NCBI RefSeq assembly: GCF_007995155.1
Contig: NZ_CP042593.1
Coordinates: forward strand, 3,762,001-3,826,000
Reading direction: 5' to 3'
Source of the DNA: Cytobacillus dafuensis
Lineage (GTDB): Bacteria > Bacillota > Bacilli > Bacillales > Cytobacillaceae
DNA: 64,000 nt
Shown: positions 55,553 through 64,000 of the stretch, piece by piece
How the letters are laid out: every line of letters begins with the position of its first letter
How positions within the stretch are numbered: position 1 is the first letter of the stretch
The notes under the pieces: generated by a model
Database searches by the model: none
What the model was told of the DNA's origin: nothing
The model's input: only the letters and a program-made list of their open reading frames with translations
Program-made: the position numbers and the translations under genes

Positions 55553-57139
55553 ATGAATTCTGTTAGCATTCCGAATAAGTTAAACGCTTTATTAAAAGGA
55601 AATAATGTTCAGGTACAACTATCCGTTCCTCAGCTTGCGGAAAAGGTATTAAATCGTAAAGAAGGCTCACTTACATCAACCGGTGCTGTTTGTGCAACTA
55701 CCGGAAAATATACAGGTCGTTCCCCTAAAGATAAATACATTGTAGAAGAAGCGTCTACGAAAGATAAAGTGGATTGGGGCAGTGTAAATCAACCCATTTC
55801 AGAAGAAGTTTTTTCTAACCTTTATGAGAAGGTATTAAACTACTTACAAGATAAAGATGAAGTGTTTGTCTTCAAAGGATTTGCAGGTGCTGATAAAAAA
55901 CATCGCCTTCCAATTCAAGTTATTAATGAGTATGCATGGCATAACCTATTTGCACACCAAATGTTCATTCGTCCAACAGATGAAGAATTATTAGATCATC
56001 ACGCAGAGTTTACTGTTATTTCTGCTCCAAACTTTAAAGCAGATCCAGCAGTTGATGGTACTGCTTCTGAAACATTTATTATTGTATCATTCGAACGCCG
56101 TACAGTACTAATTGGCGGAACAGAATATGCTGGAGAAATTAAGAAATCCATCTTCTCCGTTATGAACTATTTACTTCCGCAAAATGGTATTTTACCAATG
56201 CACTGTTCATCCAATGTAGGACTTGAAGGTGATGTTGCTTTATTCTTCGGTCTTTCTGGAACTGGTAAAACAACTTTATCAGCTGATCCAAATCGCCGCT
56301 TAATTGGTGATGATGAGCATGGCTGGTCACCAAATGGTGTATTTAATATCGAAGGCGGCTGCTATGCGAAGTGCATTAACTTAACTCGTGAGAAAGAACC
56401 ACAAATTTTTGATGCCATCCGTTTTGGTTCAGTACTAGAAAATGTGGTTATTAATTCTGAGTCTCGTGTAGCCGATTATGATGATAACACACTTACAGAA
56501 AATACGCGTGCGGCATATCCGCTTCAAGCGATTGATAATATTGTTGACCCTAGCATCGCCGGTCATCCTAATACAATTGTATTCTTAACAGCTGATGCAT
56601 TCGGAGTATTGCCTCCAATTGCAAAATTATCGAAAGAGCAAGCAATGTACCATTTCTTAAGCGGCTATACATCTAAGCTAGCTGGTACAGAGCGTGGAAT
56701 TACTTCACCACAAGCAACATTCTCAACTTGCTTTGGTTCACCATTCCTACCGCTTCCTGCAACTGAGTATGCAGAAATGCTTGGTAAGAAAATCGACGAG
56801 CATAACGCAAAAGTATTCTTAGTGAATACAGGCTGGACTGGCGGCGAATACGGTGTTGGTAACCGCATGAAGCTTCCTTACACTCGTGCTATGATACAAT
56901 CTGCTTTAGAAGGCGAACTAAATAATGTAGAGACAGTTAAAGATGAAATCTTTGGATTAAACATTCCTCTACATGTACCTGGTGTACCTGATGAAGTGCT
57001 TCAACCAAACAAAACATGGGCAGATCAATCTGCTTATGAAGCAAAGGCAAAAGAATTAGCTTCTAAGTTCCGTGAAAACTTTAAGAAATTCGCAAACGTC
57101 CCTGCTGAAATTGAAGAAAAGGGCGGACCGGTTGCTTAA
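55553..57139 (+). CDS. pckA: Phosphoenolpyruvate carboxykinase (ATP)
   Basis: A 528-aa enzyme converting oxaloacetate to PEP in gluconeogenesis. P-loop [16 protein letters not shown] (about 233-248), substrate-binding TGRSPKDKY near the N-terminus, and metal site [11 protein letters not shown] follows AAGGAAGG. Probably repressed by CcpN during glycolytic growth. Confidence 0.97.
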   Translation: MNSVSIPNKLNALLKGNNVQVQLSVPQLAEKVLNRKEGSLTSTGAVCATTGKYTGRSPKDKYIVEEASTKDKVDWGSVNQPISEEVFSNLYEKVLNYLQDKDEVFVFKGFAGADKKHRLPIQVINEYAWHNLFAHQMFIRPTDEELLDHHAEFTVISAPNFKADPAVDGTASETFIIVSFERRTVLIGGTEYAGEIKKSIFSVMNYLLPQNGILPMHCSSNVGLEGDVALFFGLSGTGKTTLSADPNRRLIGDDEHGWSPNGVFNIEGGCYAKCINLTREKEPQIFDAIRFGSVLENVVINSESRVADYDDNTLTENTRAAYPLQAIDNIVDPSIAGHPNTIVFLTADAFGVLPPIAKLSKEQAMYHFLSGYTSKLAGTERGITSPQATFSTCFGSPFLPLPATEYAEMLGKKIDEHNAKVFLVNTGWTGGEYGVGNRMKLPYTRAMIQSALEGELNNVETVKDEIFGLNIPLHVPGVPDEVLQPNKTWADQSAYEAKAKELASKFRENFKKFANVPAEIEEKGGPVA

Positions 57140-57152
57140 TATTTTATGATTG

Positions 57153-57190
57153 AAAAAGGGTGTCCGATTGGGCACCCTTTTCGTTTTTTT
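57153..57190 (+). terminator. Terminator of pckA
   Basis: AAAAGGGTGTCC / GGGCACCCTTTT hairpin followed by CGTTTTTTTT. Confidence 0.9.
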
Positions 57191-57194
57191 TACA

Positions 57195-58148
57195 TTATGG
57201 TTCCGCTTTTTTAACCTCAACAATGGCTGAATGATCTAATATCTTCAACCGATATTTTCCGCTTTTCCTTAAGGTTAATTCACCTGTATACATTGATCCA
57301 TTTTGCATTGTATCTGCTCTAATAAAATCCATTTTATCTTTGAAAATAAAAACCTCTTTCTTTTTATCCTCAAGATTAAATGACTCCACTTCAATTTGTT
57401 CAGGCAGATTAGAGCCAGTAATATCTAGAGAGACATCTTTGTAATGTCCAATTTGCAAATCTTCTTGTGATATTAAGAGCGTCGAATCTCCAACTTGTAC
57501 ATAGGGCTCTTTTACATAAATCGAAAACGTTGCATATTCCTTTCCTTCAAGCATGAATTTTAAATTCCAGTTGCCTGAATGAGGAAAAACCTTAAAACTT
57601 GTTACAGCATGTGCCGTGGCATCATATGGACTTGAACTCAATATAAGATTATTTGTCATTTCAAGCTCAAGGCCTGTATCAGTATGAATGCCTATGATTT
57701 GTAATTTTTTATTTAAAAGATTTTCCTTTTCCCCCCATAAAAAGATCAATAATTTGCCTACACCCCTATAATCCTCTGCAACCCATTCGGGAGGGCTTAA
57801 GATACTGACTTTATTAGGTATGCCAAAGTTATATTCTGCACGAGTTGGATTTCCGCTTTCATCTATTAAAGGAAAATGAACAGCACTGACTGCCATAGGA
57901 ATTAAATTCCCGGGTTGATTGGCTTTTTCCCCTTTTAGATTTTCTAAAAGCAATATTGGTGCAATAATCAAAATAGCAAGTATGGCACAGATAGCCCCAG
58001 CTTTTCTCCAATAAAAGTTTACTTTTTTATTATTTTCCTTATTCGCTCTAATTGCCATCATCACTTTATCCCGCTGATCACCCGTTAATTCATAATCAGG
58101 GAAGTTTCGCATTTTCTCTAGCAGCTGTTTATCTGAAAGATGGGTCAC
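57195..58148 (-). CDS. Anti-sigma-like membrane protein paired with ECF sigma factor
   Basis: A 317-aa protein: short N-terminal cytoplasmic domain (about 1-45, SDKQLLEKMRNFPDYELTGD), one membrane helix (49-69) and a large extracellular beta-rich domain. The layout and its 20-nt overlap with the sigma gene are those of a membrane anti-sigma factor. No zinc HxxxCxxC motif is seen. The signal is unknown. Confidence 0.78.
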   Translation of the reverse strand: MTHLSDKQLLEKMRNFPDYELTGDQRDKVMMAIRANKENNKKVNFYWRKAGAICAILAILIIAPILLLENLKGEKANQPGNLIPMAVSAVHFPLIDESGNPTRAEYNFGIPNKVSILSPPEWVAEDYRGVGKLLIFLWGEKENLLNKKLQIIGIHTDTGLELEMTNNLILSSSPYDATAHAVTSFKVFPHSGNWNLKFMLEGKEYATFSIYVKEPYVQVGDSTLLISQEDLQIGHYKDVSLDITGSNLPEQIEVESFNLEDKKKEVFIFKDKMDFIRADTMQNGSMYTGELTLRKSGKYRLKILDHSAIVEVKKAEP

Positions 58149-58650
58149 CTTGCACAGCCTCCTTCATAAGAAAATTTAGCTTTTTTGTCGCGCGATAAAA
58201 GTTCACGTTTACTTTGTTTGTTGTCCATCCAAGCACCTCTGCTGTCTCCGCTGCTGAAAGCTCCGCAATCCCCCGAAGAAGCACGACATCCCGGTAATTT
58301 GCTTTTAATTGATTAATAGCTTTATATAATTGAACCAATTCCGATTTTTGGACGATGCTTTCATCTATTTGAATAGAATCTATGGTACTTTGCTTTAATA
58401 ATTTTTCTTTTAGGTTTTTCCATGCTGTTCTTTTTCGATAGTAATCAATTGCTGAATTTCGAGCGATTGAAATAAGCCATGTTTTCGGATTAGAATCATA
58501 TCTAAATCGTTCATAGGATAGATACGCTCTTAAAAAGGTGTCTTGCACAAGATCTTCGACATCTTTAGATCCCGTATAGTAAACGAGGTATCTTGTTATC
58601 TCTTTTTCGTAATGATAAAACCATTGTTCAATTTGCCGGCCAGCTTCCAT
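58129..58650 (-). CDS. ECF-type RNA polymerase sigma factor
   Basis: A 173-aa sigma-70-family protein with region 2 (DVEDLVQDTFLRAYLSYERF, TWLISIARNSAIDYYRKR) and region 4 (LLRGIAELSAAETAEVLGWT). Upstream cotranscribed partner of the anti-sigma-like gene. B. subtilis lacks this pair between pckA and ytmA, so it is an insertion in the backbone. Confidence 0.92.
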   Translation of the reverse strand: MEAGRQIEQWFYHYEKEITRYLVYYTGSKDVEDLVQDTFLRAYLSYERFRYDSNPKTWLISIARNSAIDYYRKRTAWKNLKEKLLKQSTIDSIQIDESIVQKSELVQLYKAINQLKANYRDVVLLRGIAELSAAETAEVLGWTTNKVNVNFYRATKKLNFLMKEAVQGDPSFR

Positions 58651-58678
58651 TTTCTTTCCTCCTTTCTGTTATACATAA

Positions 58679-58704
58679 GACGGAATAGAAAAGTTTTAAT
58701 TACA
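58679..58704 (-). promoter_or_regulatory. Possible ECF autoregulatory promoter
   Basis: On the minus strand TGTAAT (58699-58704) and CGTC (58679-58682) are separated by 16 bp, like ECF -35/-10 elements, about 30 nt upstream of the sigma gene. Confidence 0.35.
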
Positions 58705-58872
58705 ATATTTGAAAAATTTGATTCGAGGTATGTAAGAGGTGTTTATTTTCGAAAATTACGACTATTATTTCAGTTATAATTAAATGCACCTAAACAGATA
58801 TTTAGGCGCATTATTATCATATTTTCTATCTGATATGTAATCATTGTCTGATTATTATCCATTACTACTTTT

Positions 58873-59640
58873 TTAATCACTTTGCGATTTCATCCAAGCA
58901 GTTAAATCTTTAACCACCCTTCGATTTATAGCGGGTGGAAAATAGTGTGTGAAGTTTTCAAAGTACCAGCTTTCTACTTTTTTATCAAGCGTTTTCAACC
59001 TTTTCTCAAGTCGGTATGCATGTTCTATTGAGACATTTTCATCCTTTTCACCGTGAATAATTAACGTCGGTGCCTGTATGTTTTCTAAGTAAAAAAGAGG
59101 AGTGCGATATTCATATCGCTCAGGAAATTTAGTTGGAGTGCCTCCAATAACCCGCTTCATCATCTTACGTAAATCGTGTCGTTCTACATAGGTAAGAAAC
59201 ATATCACTTACTCCGCCCCATGTGACAAGCGATTTCGCATCAGGAAATTGAATGGCTGTTAATAAAGACATAACCCCTCCTCTTGAAAAACCAAAAATAT
59301 GTACACCCTTTATACGCGGATGTGATCGCAAAAGCATGTAGGCAGAAAAGGCGTCCTCTCTATCTTCTCCTGCAAAGTCCTCATTGCCCTCTCCCCCTTG
59401 ATTCCCTCGATAAAATGGGGCAAACACAATAAATCCTTCAGAAGCAAATTGAATGATACGGCCAGGTCTTACCTGCCCTACGTTTTTGATCCCTCCGCGC
59501 AAATATAAAAATCCATCATAAATTCGATCATCTTTTGGTTCAGCAAGAAGTCCCTTTACTTTTAATCCATTTACTTCATAAGTTACAATGGATAATTCAA
59601 TATTTGGATGGGGGGATGGAAATCTCTGTTTACTTAACAA
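58873..59640 (-). CDS. ytmA: Alpha/beta hydrolase YtmA (S9-like)
   Basis: A 255-aa serine hydrolase of the prolyl-oligopeptidase-like group: nucleophile GFSRGG (about 119-124), acid HGEKDEN, His in ENFTHYF. TTG 59640 is the start, with AAGGAG 9 nt before. Position between pckA and ytlA matches B. subtilis ytmA. Substrate unknown. Confidence 0.86.
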   Translation of the reverse strand: MLSKQRFPSPHPNIELSIVTYEVNGLKVKGLLAEPKDDRIYDGFLYLRGGIKNVGQVRPGRIIQFASEGFIVFAPFYRGNQGGEGNEDFAGEDREDAFSAYMLLRSHPRIKGVHIFGFSRGGVMSLLTAIQFPDAKSLVTWGGVSDMFLTYVERHDLRKMMKRVIGGTPTKFPERYEYRTPLFYLENIQAPTLIIHGEKDENVSIEHAYRLEKRLKTLDKKVESWYFENFTHYFPPAINRRVVKDLTAWMKSQSD

Positions 59641-59660
59641 TCAGTATCATCTCCTTTTTA

Positions 59661-59876
59661 GAAACTGGCGGATATTTTGCCGAATGTGGCGGATATCTTA
59701 CTGAAACTGGCGGATATTTTAGCGAAAGTAGCGGATATCCTACTAAAAGTGGCGGATATTCGAAAATTTTTAACTGAGCTCTTTTGGAGAACAAGCTGAT
59801 TTATTGAAAATCTGACCGATATTTCGTTAATCTGACCGATATCCCCTAAAACTAGCCGATATCTCAAAATCTAACA
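59661..59876. repeat. Tandem repeat array, 21-bp then 20-bp period
   Basis: GGCGGATAT recurs at 59667, 59688, 59709, 59730 (AGCGGATAT) and 59751, exactly 21 bp apart. After a 56-bp gap a diverged array with CCGATAT at 59816, 59836 and 59856 has 20-bp period. It occupies the divergent ytmA-ytlA intergenic region. Confidence 0.88.
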
Positions 59877-60002
59877 CCATTTTTTTCTAGCTCAATTCTC
59901 TCAAATAAAAATTTTATATAGGCATTCACACATTTTTGGCACACTCATACGATAATGTAGGCTTTAAAGCTTATTATTTGTTTTTTTAAGGAGGGCTTTT
60001 GA

Positions 60003-61001
60003 ATGAAAAAATGGCTAAAGATTAGTTTTTCTCTCCTGCTCATTTCAATACTTATTATACCATTGGCAGCCTGTGGCAAAGATGAGGTTAAAAATGTACG
60101 GATTGGTGAAGTAACTCGATCTATCTTTTACGCTCCGCAATATGTCGCAATTGAGAAAGGCTTTTTTAAAGAGGAAGGGCTTAATGTGACGCTAACAACA
60201 ACAGCTGGTGGAGATAAAACAATGACTGCACTTCTATCCGATAGCATCGATGTAGCCCTTGTAGGCTCGGAAACATCAATATATGTCTCTGCACAAGGCT
60301 CCAATGATCCAGTCATCAATTTCGCCCAGTTAACGCAAACAGACGGAACCTTCCTTGTTTCACGTACCAAAATTGATAATTTCTCATGGGATCAGCTAAA
60401 GGGAAAAACCTTCCTTGGTCAGCGCAAAGGCGGAATGCCGCAAATGGCCGGTGAATTTGTACTGAAAAAACACGGAATTGACCCTCATAAAGATTTAAAT
60501 CTGATTCAAAATGTTGATTTTGCCAATATCGCACCTGCATTTGCTTCAGGTACAGGTGAATTTGTTCAGCTTTTCGAACCAACTGCAAGCGTTTTTGAGA
60601 AAGAAGGCAAAGGATATATCGTCGCTTCCTTTGGTACGGAATCTGGGCATATTCCATATACTACCTTTATGACTAAGGAGAGCTTTATAAAAGAAAATAA
60701 TGATACTGTGGAAAAATTCACGAAAGCAATTTATAAAGCGCAGCAATGGGTCGATTCCCACAGCGCAAAAGAAACGGCAGAGGTTATAAAAGGATTCTTC
60801 GAAAACACAGACCTCGATCTTATTGAAACGGTTGTGGATCGCTATAAAAGCCAAGGATCCTTTGCAACAGATCCAATCCTAGATAATGAAGAATGGGATA
60901 ATCTGCAAAACATTATGGATAAAGCCGGGGAACTTCCTAAGCGTGTTGAGTATAAAACCCTTGTCAACACAGATATTGCTAAAAGTGTCATGAAAAAATA
61001 A
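60003..61001 (+). CDS. ytlA: ABC transporter substrate-binding lipoprotein YtlA
   Basis: A 332-aa NMT1/SsuA-like binding protein with lipobox LAAC (21-24). The fold signature IGEVTRSIFYAPQYVAIEKGFFKEEGL is typical of nitrate/sulfonate/thiamine-precursor receptors. Ligand unknown. ATG with AAGGAGGG. First gene of ytlACD. Confidence 0.9.
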   Translation: MKKWLKISFSLLLISILIIPLAACGKDEVKNVRIGEVTRSIFYAPQYVAIEKGFFKEEGLNVTLTTTAGGDKTMTALLSDSIDVALVGSETSIYVSAQGSNDPVINFAQLTQTDGTFLVSRTKIDNFSWDQLKGKTFLGQRKGGMPQMAGEFVLKKHGIDPHKDLNLIQNVDFANIAPAFASGTGEFVQLFEPTASVFEKEGKGYIVASFGTESGHIPYTTFMTKESFIKENNDTVEKFTKAIYKAQQWVDSHSAKETAEVIKGFFENTDLDLIETVVDRYKSQGSFATDPILDNEEWDNLQNIMDKAGELPKRVEYKTLVNTDIAKSVMKK

Positions 61002-61044
61002 ATTGGATAGTGTCATGAATAAACCTTTTAAGAGGAGGGCTTCT

Positions 61045-61824
61045 ATGGATTTCTTAAACGTTCAAGGAATTCATCATACCTATTTTACTAAAAACTCTGC
61101 TACAACTGCCCTCACCGATGTCTCGATTGCGGTCGAGGAAGGAGAATTTGTTTCCTTCCTTGGCCCAAGCGGATGCGGAAAAACAACCCTGCTTTCCATT
61201 ATTGCCGGCCTTCTTCAGCCAACAGAGGGTACCGTAATCCTAGAAGGAAAAAAAGTAGAAAAAACAGGACAGAGCATTGGCTATATGCTCCAACAGGATT
61301 ACCTTTTTCCATGGAAGACAATTGAGGAAAATATTTTACTTGGTCTTAAAATTAGCAATCAGCTTGATTCCACTAAAAAAGCGTACGCACTAACTTTACT
61401 TGAACAAATGGGGCTTAAAGGAGTAGAGTCACAGTTTCCAAAACAGCTTTCTGGTGGGATGAGACAGAGGGTTGCCCTCGTAAGAACCTTAACAACTGAA
61501 CCGAAGCTGTTAATGCTTGATGAACCGTTTTCCGCCTTAGATTATCAAACAAAATTAAAGCTCGAGGATCTCGTATCTAATACGTTAAAATCCTTTAAAA
61601 AAACGGCTATTCTCGTTACACATGATATTGGTGAAGCCATTGCCATGAGCGATCGCGTTTTCCTGTTCTCTGCAAGCCCAGGAAAGCTTCATAAAACATT
61701 TATTATACCGAAAGAATTGCGGGAAGAAACACCATTCAAGGCAAGAAGCCATGAAGCCTATTCCCGAATATTTCAAACTGTTTGGAAGGAGCTGGAGTCC
61801 CTTGAGCCCGCAAACAAACATTGA
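61045..61824 (+). CDS. ytlC: ABC transporter ATP-binding protein YtlC
   Basis: A 259-aa SsuB/TauB-type ATPase: Walker [10 protein letters not shown], signature [15 protein letters not shown], Walker [16 protein letters not shown] 61045 with GAGGAGGG close before is preferred to 61003. Pairs with YtlD. Confidence 0.92.
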   Translation: MDFLNVQGIHHTYFTKNSATTALTDVSIAVEEGEFVSFLGPSGCGKTTLLSIIAGLLQPTEGTVILEGKKVEKTGQSIGYMLQQDYLFPWKTIEENILLGLKISNQLDSTKKAYALTLLEQMGLKGVESQFPKQLSGGMRQRVALVRTLTTEPKLLMLDEPFSALDYQTKLKLEDLVSNTLKSFKKTAILVTHDIGEAIAMSDRVFLFSASPGKLHKTFIIPKELREETPFKARSHEAYSRIFQTVWKELESLEPANKH

Positions 61825-62611
61825 TCTTCTTCATCAAAGATATCTCCATTCATTGAAACGTGAAAAAAGATGGGTTCGCTTCTACCAACTTATTATCTTT
61901 CTTTTCTTCGTATCTGGCTGGGAGCTTGCAAGCCAGAAGCAATGGATCGATCCTCTTATCTTTAGTTCTCCTTCAAAGGTTTGGACATTGCTTTTAACAA
62001 AAATTCAGGATGGTACATTGTTTATCGATTTAAGCTTTACATTATCAGAAACAGTATTTGGCTTTATTCTCGGTACCATTTTAGGAACATTTCTTGCTGC
62101 AATCCTATGGTGGTCACCTTTTGTTTCAAAAATATTAGATCCGTATTTAGTCGTTCTTAACTCCATGCCAAAGGTTGCACTTGGACCAATATTAATCGTA
62201 GCGTTAGGTCCTAGCTTCACATCAATTGTCGCAATGGGTGCCATCATTTCCATCATCATTACAACCATTGTCGTGTACACTGCCTTCAAAGAAGTTGATC
62301 CAAATTATATTAAAGTGTTACAAACCTTTGGAGCGAAACGGCTGCAAATTTTTAAAGAAGCAATCTTACCAGCTTCCTTTCCAGTCATTATTTCTACACT
62401 AAAAGTCAATGTCGGGCTATCTTGGGTTGGAGTCATTGTCGGCGAATTTCTCGTTTCATCAAAAGGACTTGGATATATGATCATTTACGGCTTCCAAGTA
62501 TTTAATTTCACCCTAGTGATGCTGTCACTTCTTGTCATCGCCATCTTTGCGACCGTTATGTATCAGCTTGTTGAACTGCTTGAGAAAAAATTAATAAAAA
62601 ACGGATCTTAA
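61802..62611 (+). CDS. ytlD: ABC transporter permease YtlD
   Basis: A 269-aa SsuC/TauC-type permease with six membrane segments and the EAA loop ([22 protein letters not shown]). TTG 61802 is favoured by GGAAGGAG upstream and by family length (about 270); the ATG at 61751 would overlap ytlC by 74 nt. Start moderately certain. Confidence 0.88.
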   Translation: MSPQTNIDLLHQRYLHSLKREKRWVRFYQLIIFLFFVSGWELASQKQWIDPLIFSSPSKVWTLLLTKIQDGTLFIDLSFTLSETVFGFILGTILGTFLAAILWWSPFVSKILDPYLVVLNSMPKVALGPILIVALGPSFTSIVAMGAIISIIITTIVVYTAFKEVDPNYIKVLQTFGAKRLQIFKEAILPASFPVIISTLKVNVGLSWVGVIVGEFLVSSKGLGYMIIYGFQVFNFTLVMLSLLVIAIFATVMYQLVELLEKKLIKNGS

Positions 62612-62640
62612 AAAAAACGGCATAAAAAAATGCCGTTTTC
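62612..62640. terminator. Bidirectional terminator ytlD/ytkD
   Basis: AAAACGGCAT / ATGCCGTTTT around an A-rich loop, between convergent genes. Confidence 0.88.
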
Positions 62641-63107
62641 TAATTTGCTGCCATTATTTTGCTAACACTTTTTTCAATGACCTTATCCTTCATAATAAAA
62701 CTGTACTGTGAGTCCCATCTTAATTTTAATATATCTCCTTCAACGAGAACGGGCCCTGAAGTCTCGAAATAATGTTCCTTCCTTACCATTTCATCAATGA
62801 TTCCATAGAAAATTGCTTTCACAAATGTCGTACCATCTTGGGTAACTTCATATTCACCAATGAATTGTAATTTTGAAATAGTGGCACCGGCTTCTTCCAT
62901 TACTTCTCTTCTAGCCGCTTCCTCCAAAGATTCACCTATCTCAACCTTCCCCCCTGGGAATTCCAATCCCCTTTTTGAATGGTTTGTTAGCAGCCATTTA
63001 TCTCCTAATTTACAAATGACCAGAACATGTTCAGGAAGTTTATCGAAAGAACCAGGTTTATATGAGAGTCGGACCGAACCACCAATTGCATCTTTAAAAG
63101 ATTCCAT
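62640..63107 (-). CDS. ytkD: Nudix nucleoside triphosphatase YtkD
   Basis: A 155-aa Nudix hydrolase. Nudix box GGKVEIGESLEEAARREVMEEAG (shown split: GGKVEIGESLEEAA, REVMEEAG) is complete. B. subtilis YtkD hydrolyses oxidised nucleotides. ATG 63107 with AGAGGGA is preferred to the 63143 frame. Convergent with ytlD as in B. subtilis. Confidence 0.9.
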   Translation of the reverse strand: MESFKDAIGGSVRLSYKPGSFDKLPEHVLVICKLGDKWLLTNHSKRGLEFPGGKVEIGESLEEAARREVMEEAGATISKLQFIGEYEVTQDGTTFVKAIFYGIIDEMVRKEHYFETSGPVLVEGDILKLRWDSQYSFIMKDKVIEKSVSKIMAAN

Positions 63108-63153
63108 ATTATCCCTCTTTTCAACTATGGAAATATATTTCAATTATAACTTG

Positions 63154-63208
63154 TATAAAGTGATTCTTCCATCAGCCGGGTCTTACTGCCCGTTAATCTA
63201 CGATAAAT
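63154..63208 (+). repeat. Repeat family 1, remnant F
   Basis: TATAAAGTGATTCTTCCATC fused to GGGTCTTACTGCCCGTTAAT and CTACGATAAAT: only the ends of the element remain. Upstream of ytkD. Confidence 0.82.
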
Positions 63209-63336
63209 CTCCTATTGCTAATGTCCTATTTTATTTGGATTTTTTTGTGAATAAAGTATGAAGTTTCATATTTTTGAAACCAGCACCTAATTTTTCCGTA
63301 TATAATAGGTGAATAAACATAAAGGAGTGTCAAATT

Positions 63337-64000
63337 TTGAAAAAAACATTATCGATTTTAACAGGCTTTTTTCTTATTTTTATGTTAGCGGCATGTAATC
63401 AAACAGCCGAGCCTGTTAATGAACCTTCAAAAAATAACGGAAAAAGTGAAAAGCAATCAGAATTAACATTGGAAGAAGTATTTAAGAAATCTACAGAAGC
63501 TTCTAGCAATCTGAAAAGTTTTGCTGTGAAAATGGATATGGAGATGGATATGAGCTCTGATGTAGAAGAATTAAATATGAAAACACAATCAGAGATTGAT
63601 ATGAAAGTCGTTACTGAGCCAATGGCATTTCATCAAAAAATGGCTATGACAGTGGCAGAAGAATTATTCGAAACAGAGAGTTATTTTTCAGAAGACGGTA
63701 TGTTCTTCTATGAACCTACTGGACAGCAATGGATGAAGTTTCCGCAAGATATGACAGAAGCATTCTTACAAATATCTGGCCAGCAACAAGCAAATCCTGG
63801 TGAAGAACTCCAAAAATTACAAGGGTTTGTAGATGATTTTACTTTTGAACAAGATTCAAAAAATTATATACTTAAATTAAATGCATCAGGTGAAAAATTT
63901 AGCGAGTTTATTAAAGAAGTGGCCACTAAAACACTTCCTCCAGAAATGGCAGGAGATGAAGAAGCGCTAAATGAAGTGTTAAAAAATATGAAAATTAATA
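63337..64000 (+). CDS. DUF6612-like lipoprotein (3' truncated by window)
   Basis: Starts TTG at 63337 behind AAAGGAG. Signal peptide with lipobox MLAAC (16-20), then a charged linker and a domain reading ASSNLKSFAVKMDMEMDM, GMFFYEPTGQQWMKFP. This resembles the DUF6612/LppX_LolA-like lipoproteins of Bacilli and, in shape, the lipoprotein at 5898-6968. About 221 residues are visible. Function unknown. Confidence 0.78.
   Translation, partial: MKKTLSILTGFFLIFMLAACNQTAEPVNEPSKNNGKSEKQSELTLEEVFKKSTEASSNLKSFAVKMDMEMDMSSDVEELNMKTQSEIDMKVVTEPMAFHQKMAMTVAEELFETESYFSEDGMFFYEPTGQQWMKFPQDMTEAFLQISGQQQANPGEELQKLQGFVDDFTFEQDSKNYILKLNASGEKFSEFIKEVATKTLPPEMAGDEEALNEVLKNMKIN

Noticed and set aside
59535..59777. 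Plus-strand frame giving heptapeptide repeats across the tandem array
   Set aside because: A 21-bp repeat read in frame always gives seven-residue repeats; it is antisense to ytmA at one end and has no ribosome site.
59661..59876. CRISPR array
   Set aside because: Unit of 20-21 bp with no distinct spacers and no cas genes nearby.

Overview
This is chromosome from a low-GC, endospore-forming Bacillaceae bacterium. The evidence is an AT-rich sequence with strong Gram-positive ribosome binding sites and many TTG/GTG starts, a Cse60-type sporulation gene, T-box and SAM-I leaders, and a backbone following the Bacillus subtilis yt* gene order (ytmP-pulA-ytlRQP, ythPQ-ytzE-ytzG-ytgP, ytfP-cse60, leuS, ytzC-mnmL-mnmM, ytpBA-ytoA-asnB-metK-pckA, ytmA-ytlACD-ytkD). 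The genus cannot be fixed from the sequence alone.

Layout. 1-9.1 kb: a truncated ytmP kinase, type I pullulanase, lipid kinase, NERD-like protein, RNA cyclic phosphodiesterase, and a three-gene unit of response regulator, histidine kinase and LolA-like lipoprotein. 9.4-18.5 kb: D-amino acid transaminase and PepV, an EcsAB-like ABC pair, an M48 protease fused to ankyrin repeats, YtzE, pseudouridine synthase and MurJ. 18.8-26.1 kb: two sulfur loci around ytfP/cse60. One is a four-gene operon (TusA-like, DsrE, TusA-OsmC fusion, core-MetE). The other is LysR, YeeE/YedE transporter, TusA, with a rhodanese opposite. 26.2-29 kb: leuS under a T-box. 29.2-33.1 kb: a 3-hydroxybutyrate module (dehydrogenase, GntP permease, sigma-54 activator) with a near-perfect -24/-12 promoter and paired palindromes.

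35.3-44.8 kb is the most notable region: one minus-strand unit of about 9.4 kb encoding a complete System I (Ccm) cytochrome c maturation apparatus followed by nrfH and nrfA, the ammonia-forming nitrite reductase. Bacilli normally mature cytochrome c with the ResBC system. Here CcmE has a CxxxY haem motif in place of HxxxY, and the CcmH-like protein has one cysteine. Two perfect FNR-type palindromes lie upstream. The inferred role is anaerobic nitrite ammonification with dedicated haem-attachment machinery that also serves the CxxCK catalytic haem.

45-63 kb returns to the conserved backbone, with an inserted ECF sigma/anti-sigma-like pair and a DCC-family thiol protein. Two interspersed repeat families are scattered through the window. 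Family 1 is modular, built of nested hairpins, with seven copies or remnants. Family 2 is MITE-like with two copies. A 21-bp tandem repeat lies upstream of ytmA. Several family 1 copies sit directly against stop codons or ribosome binding sites.
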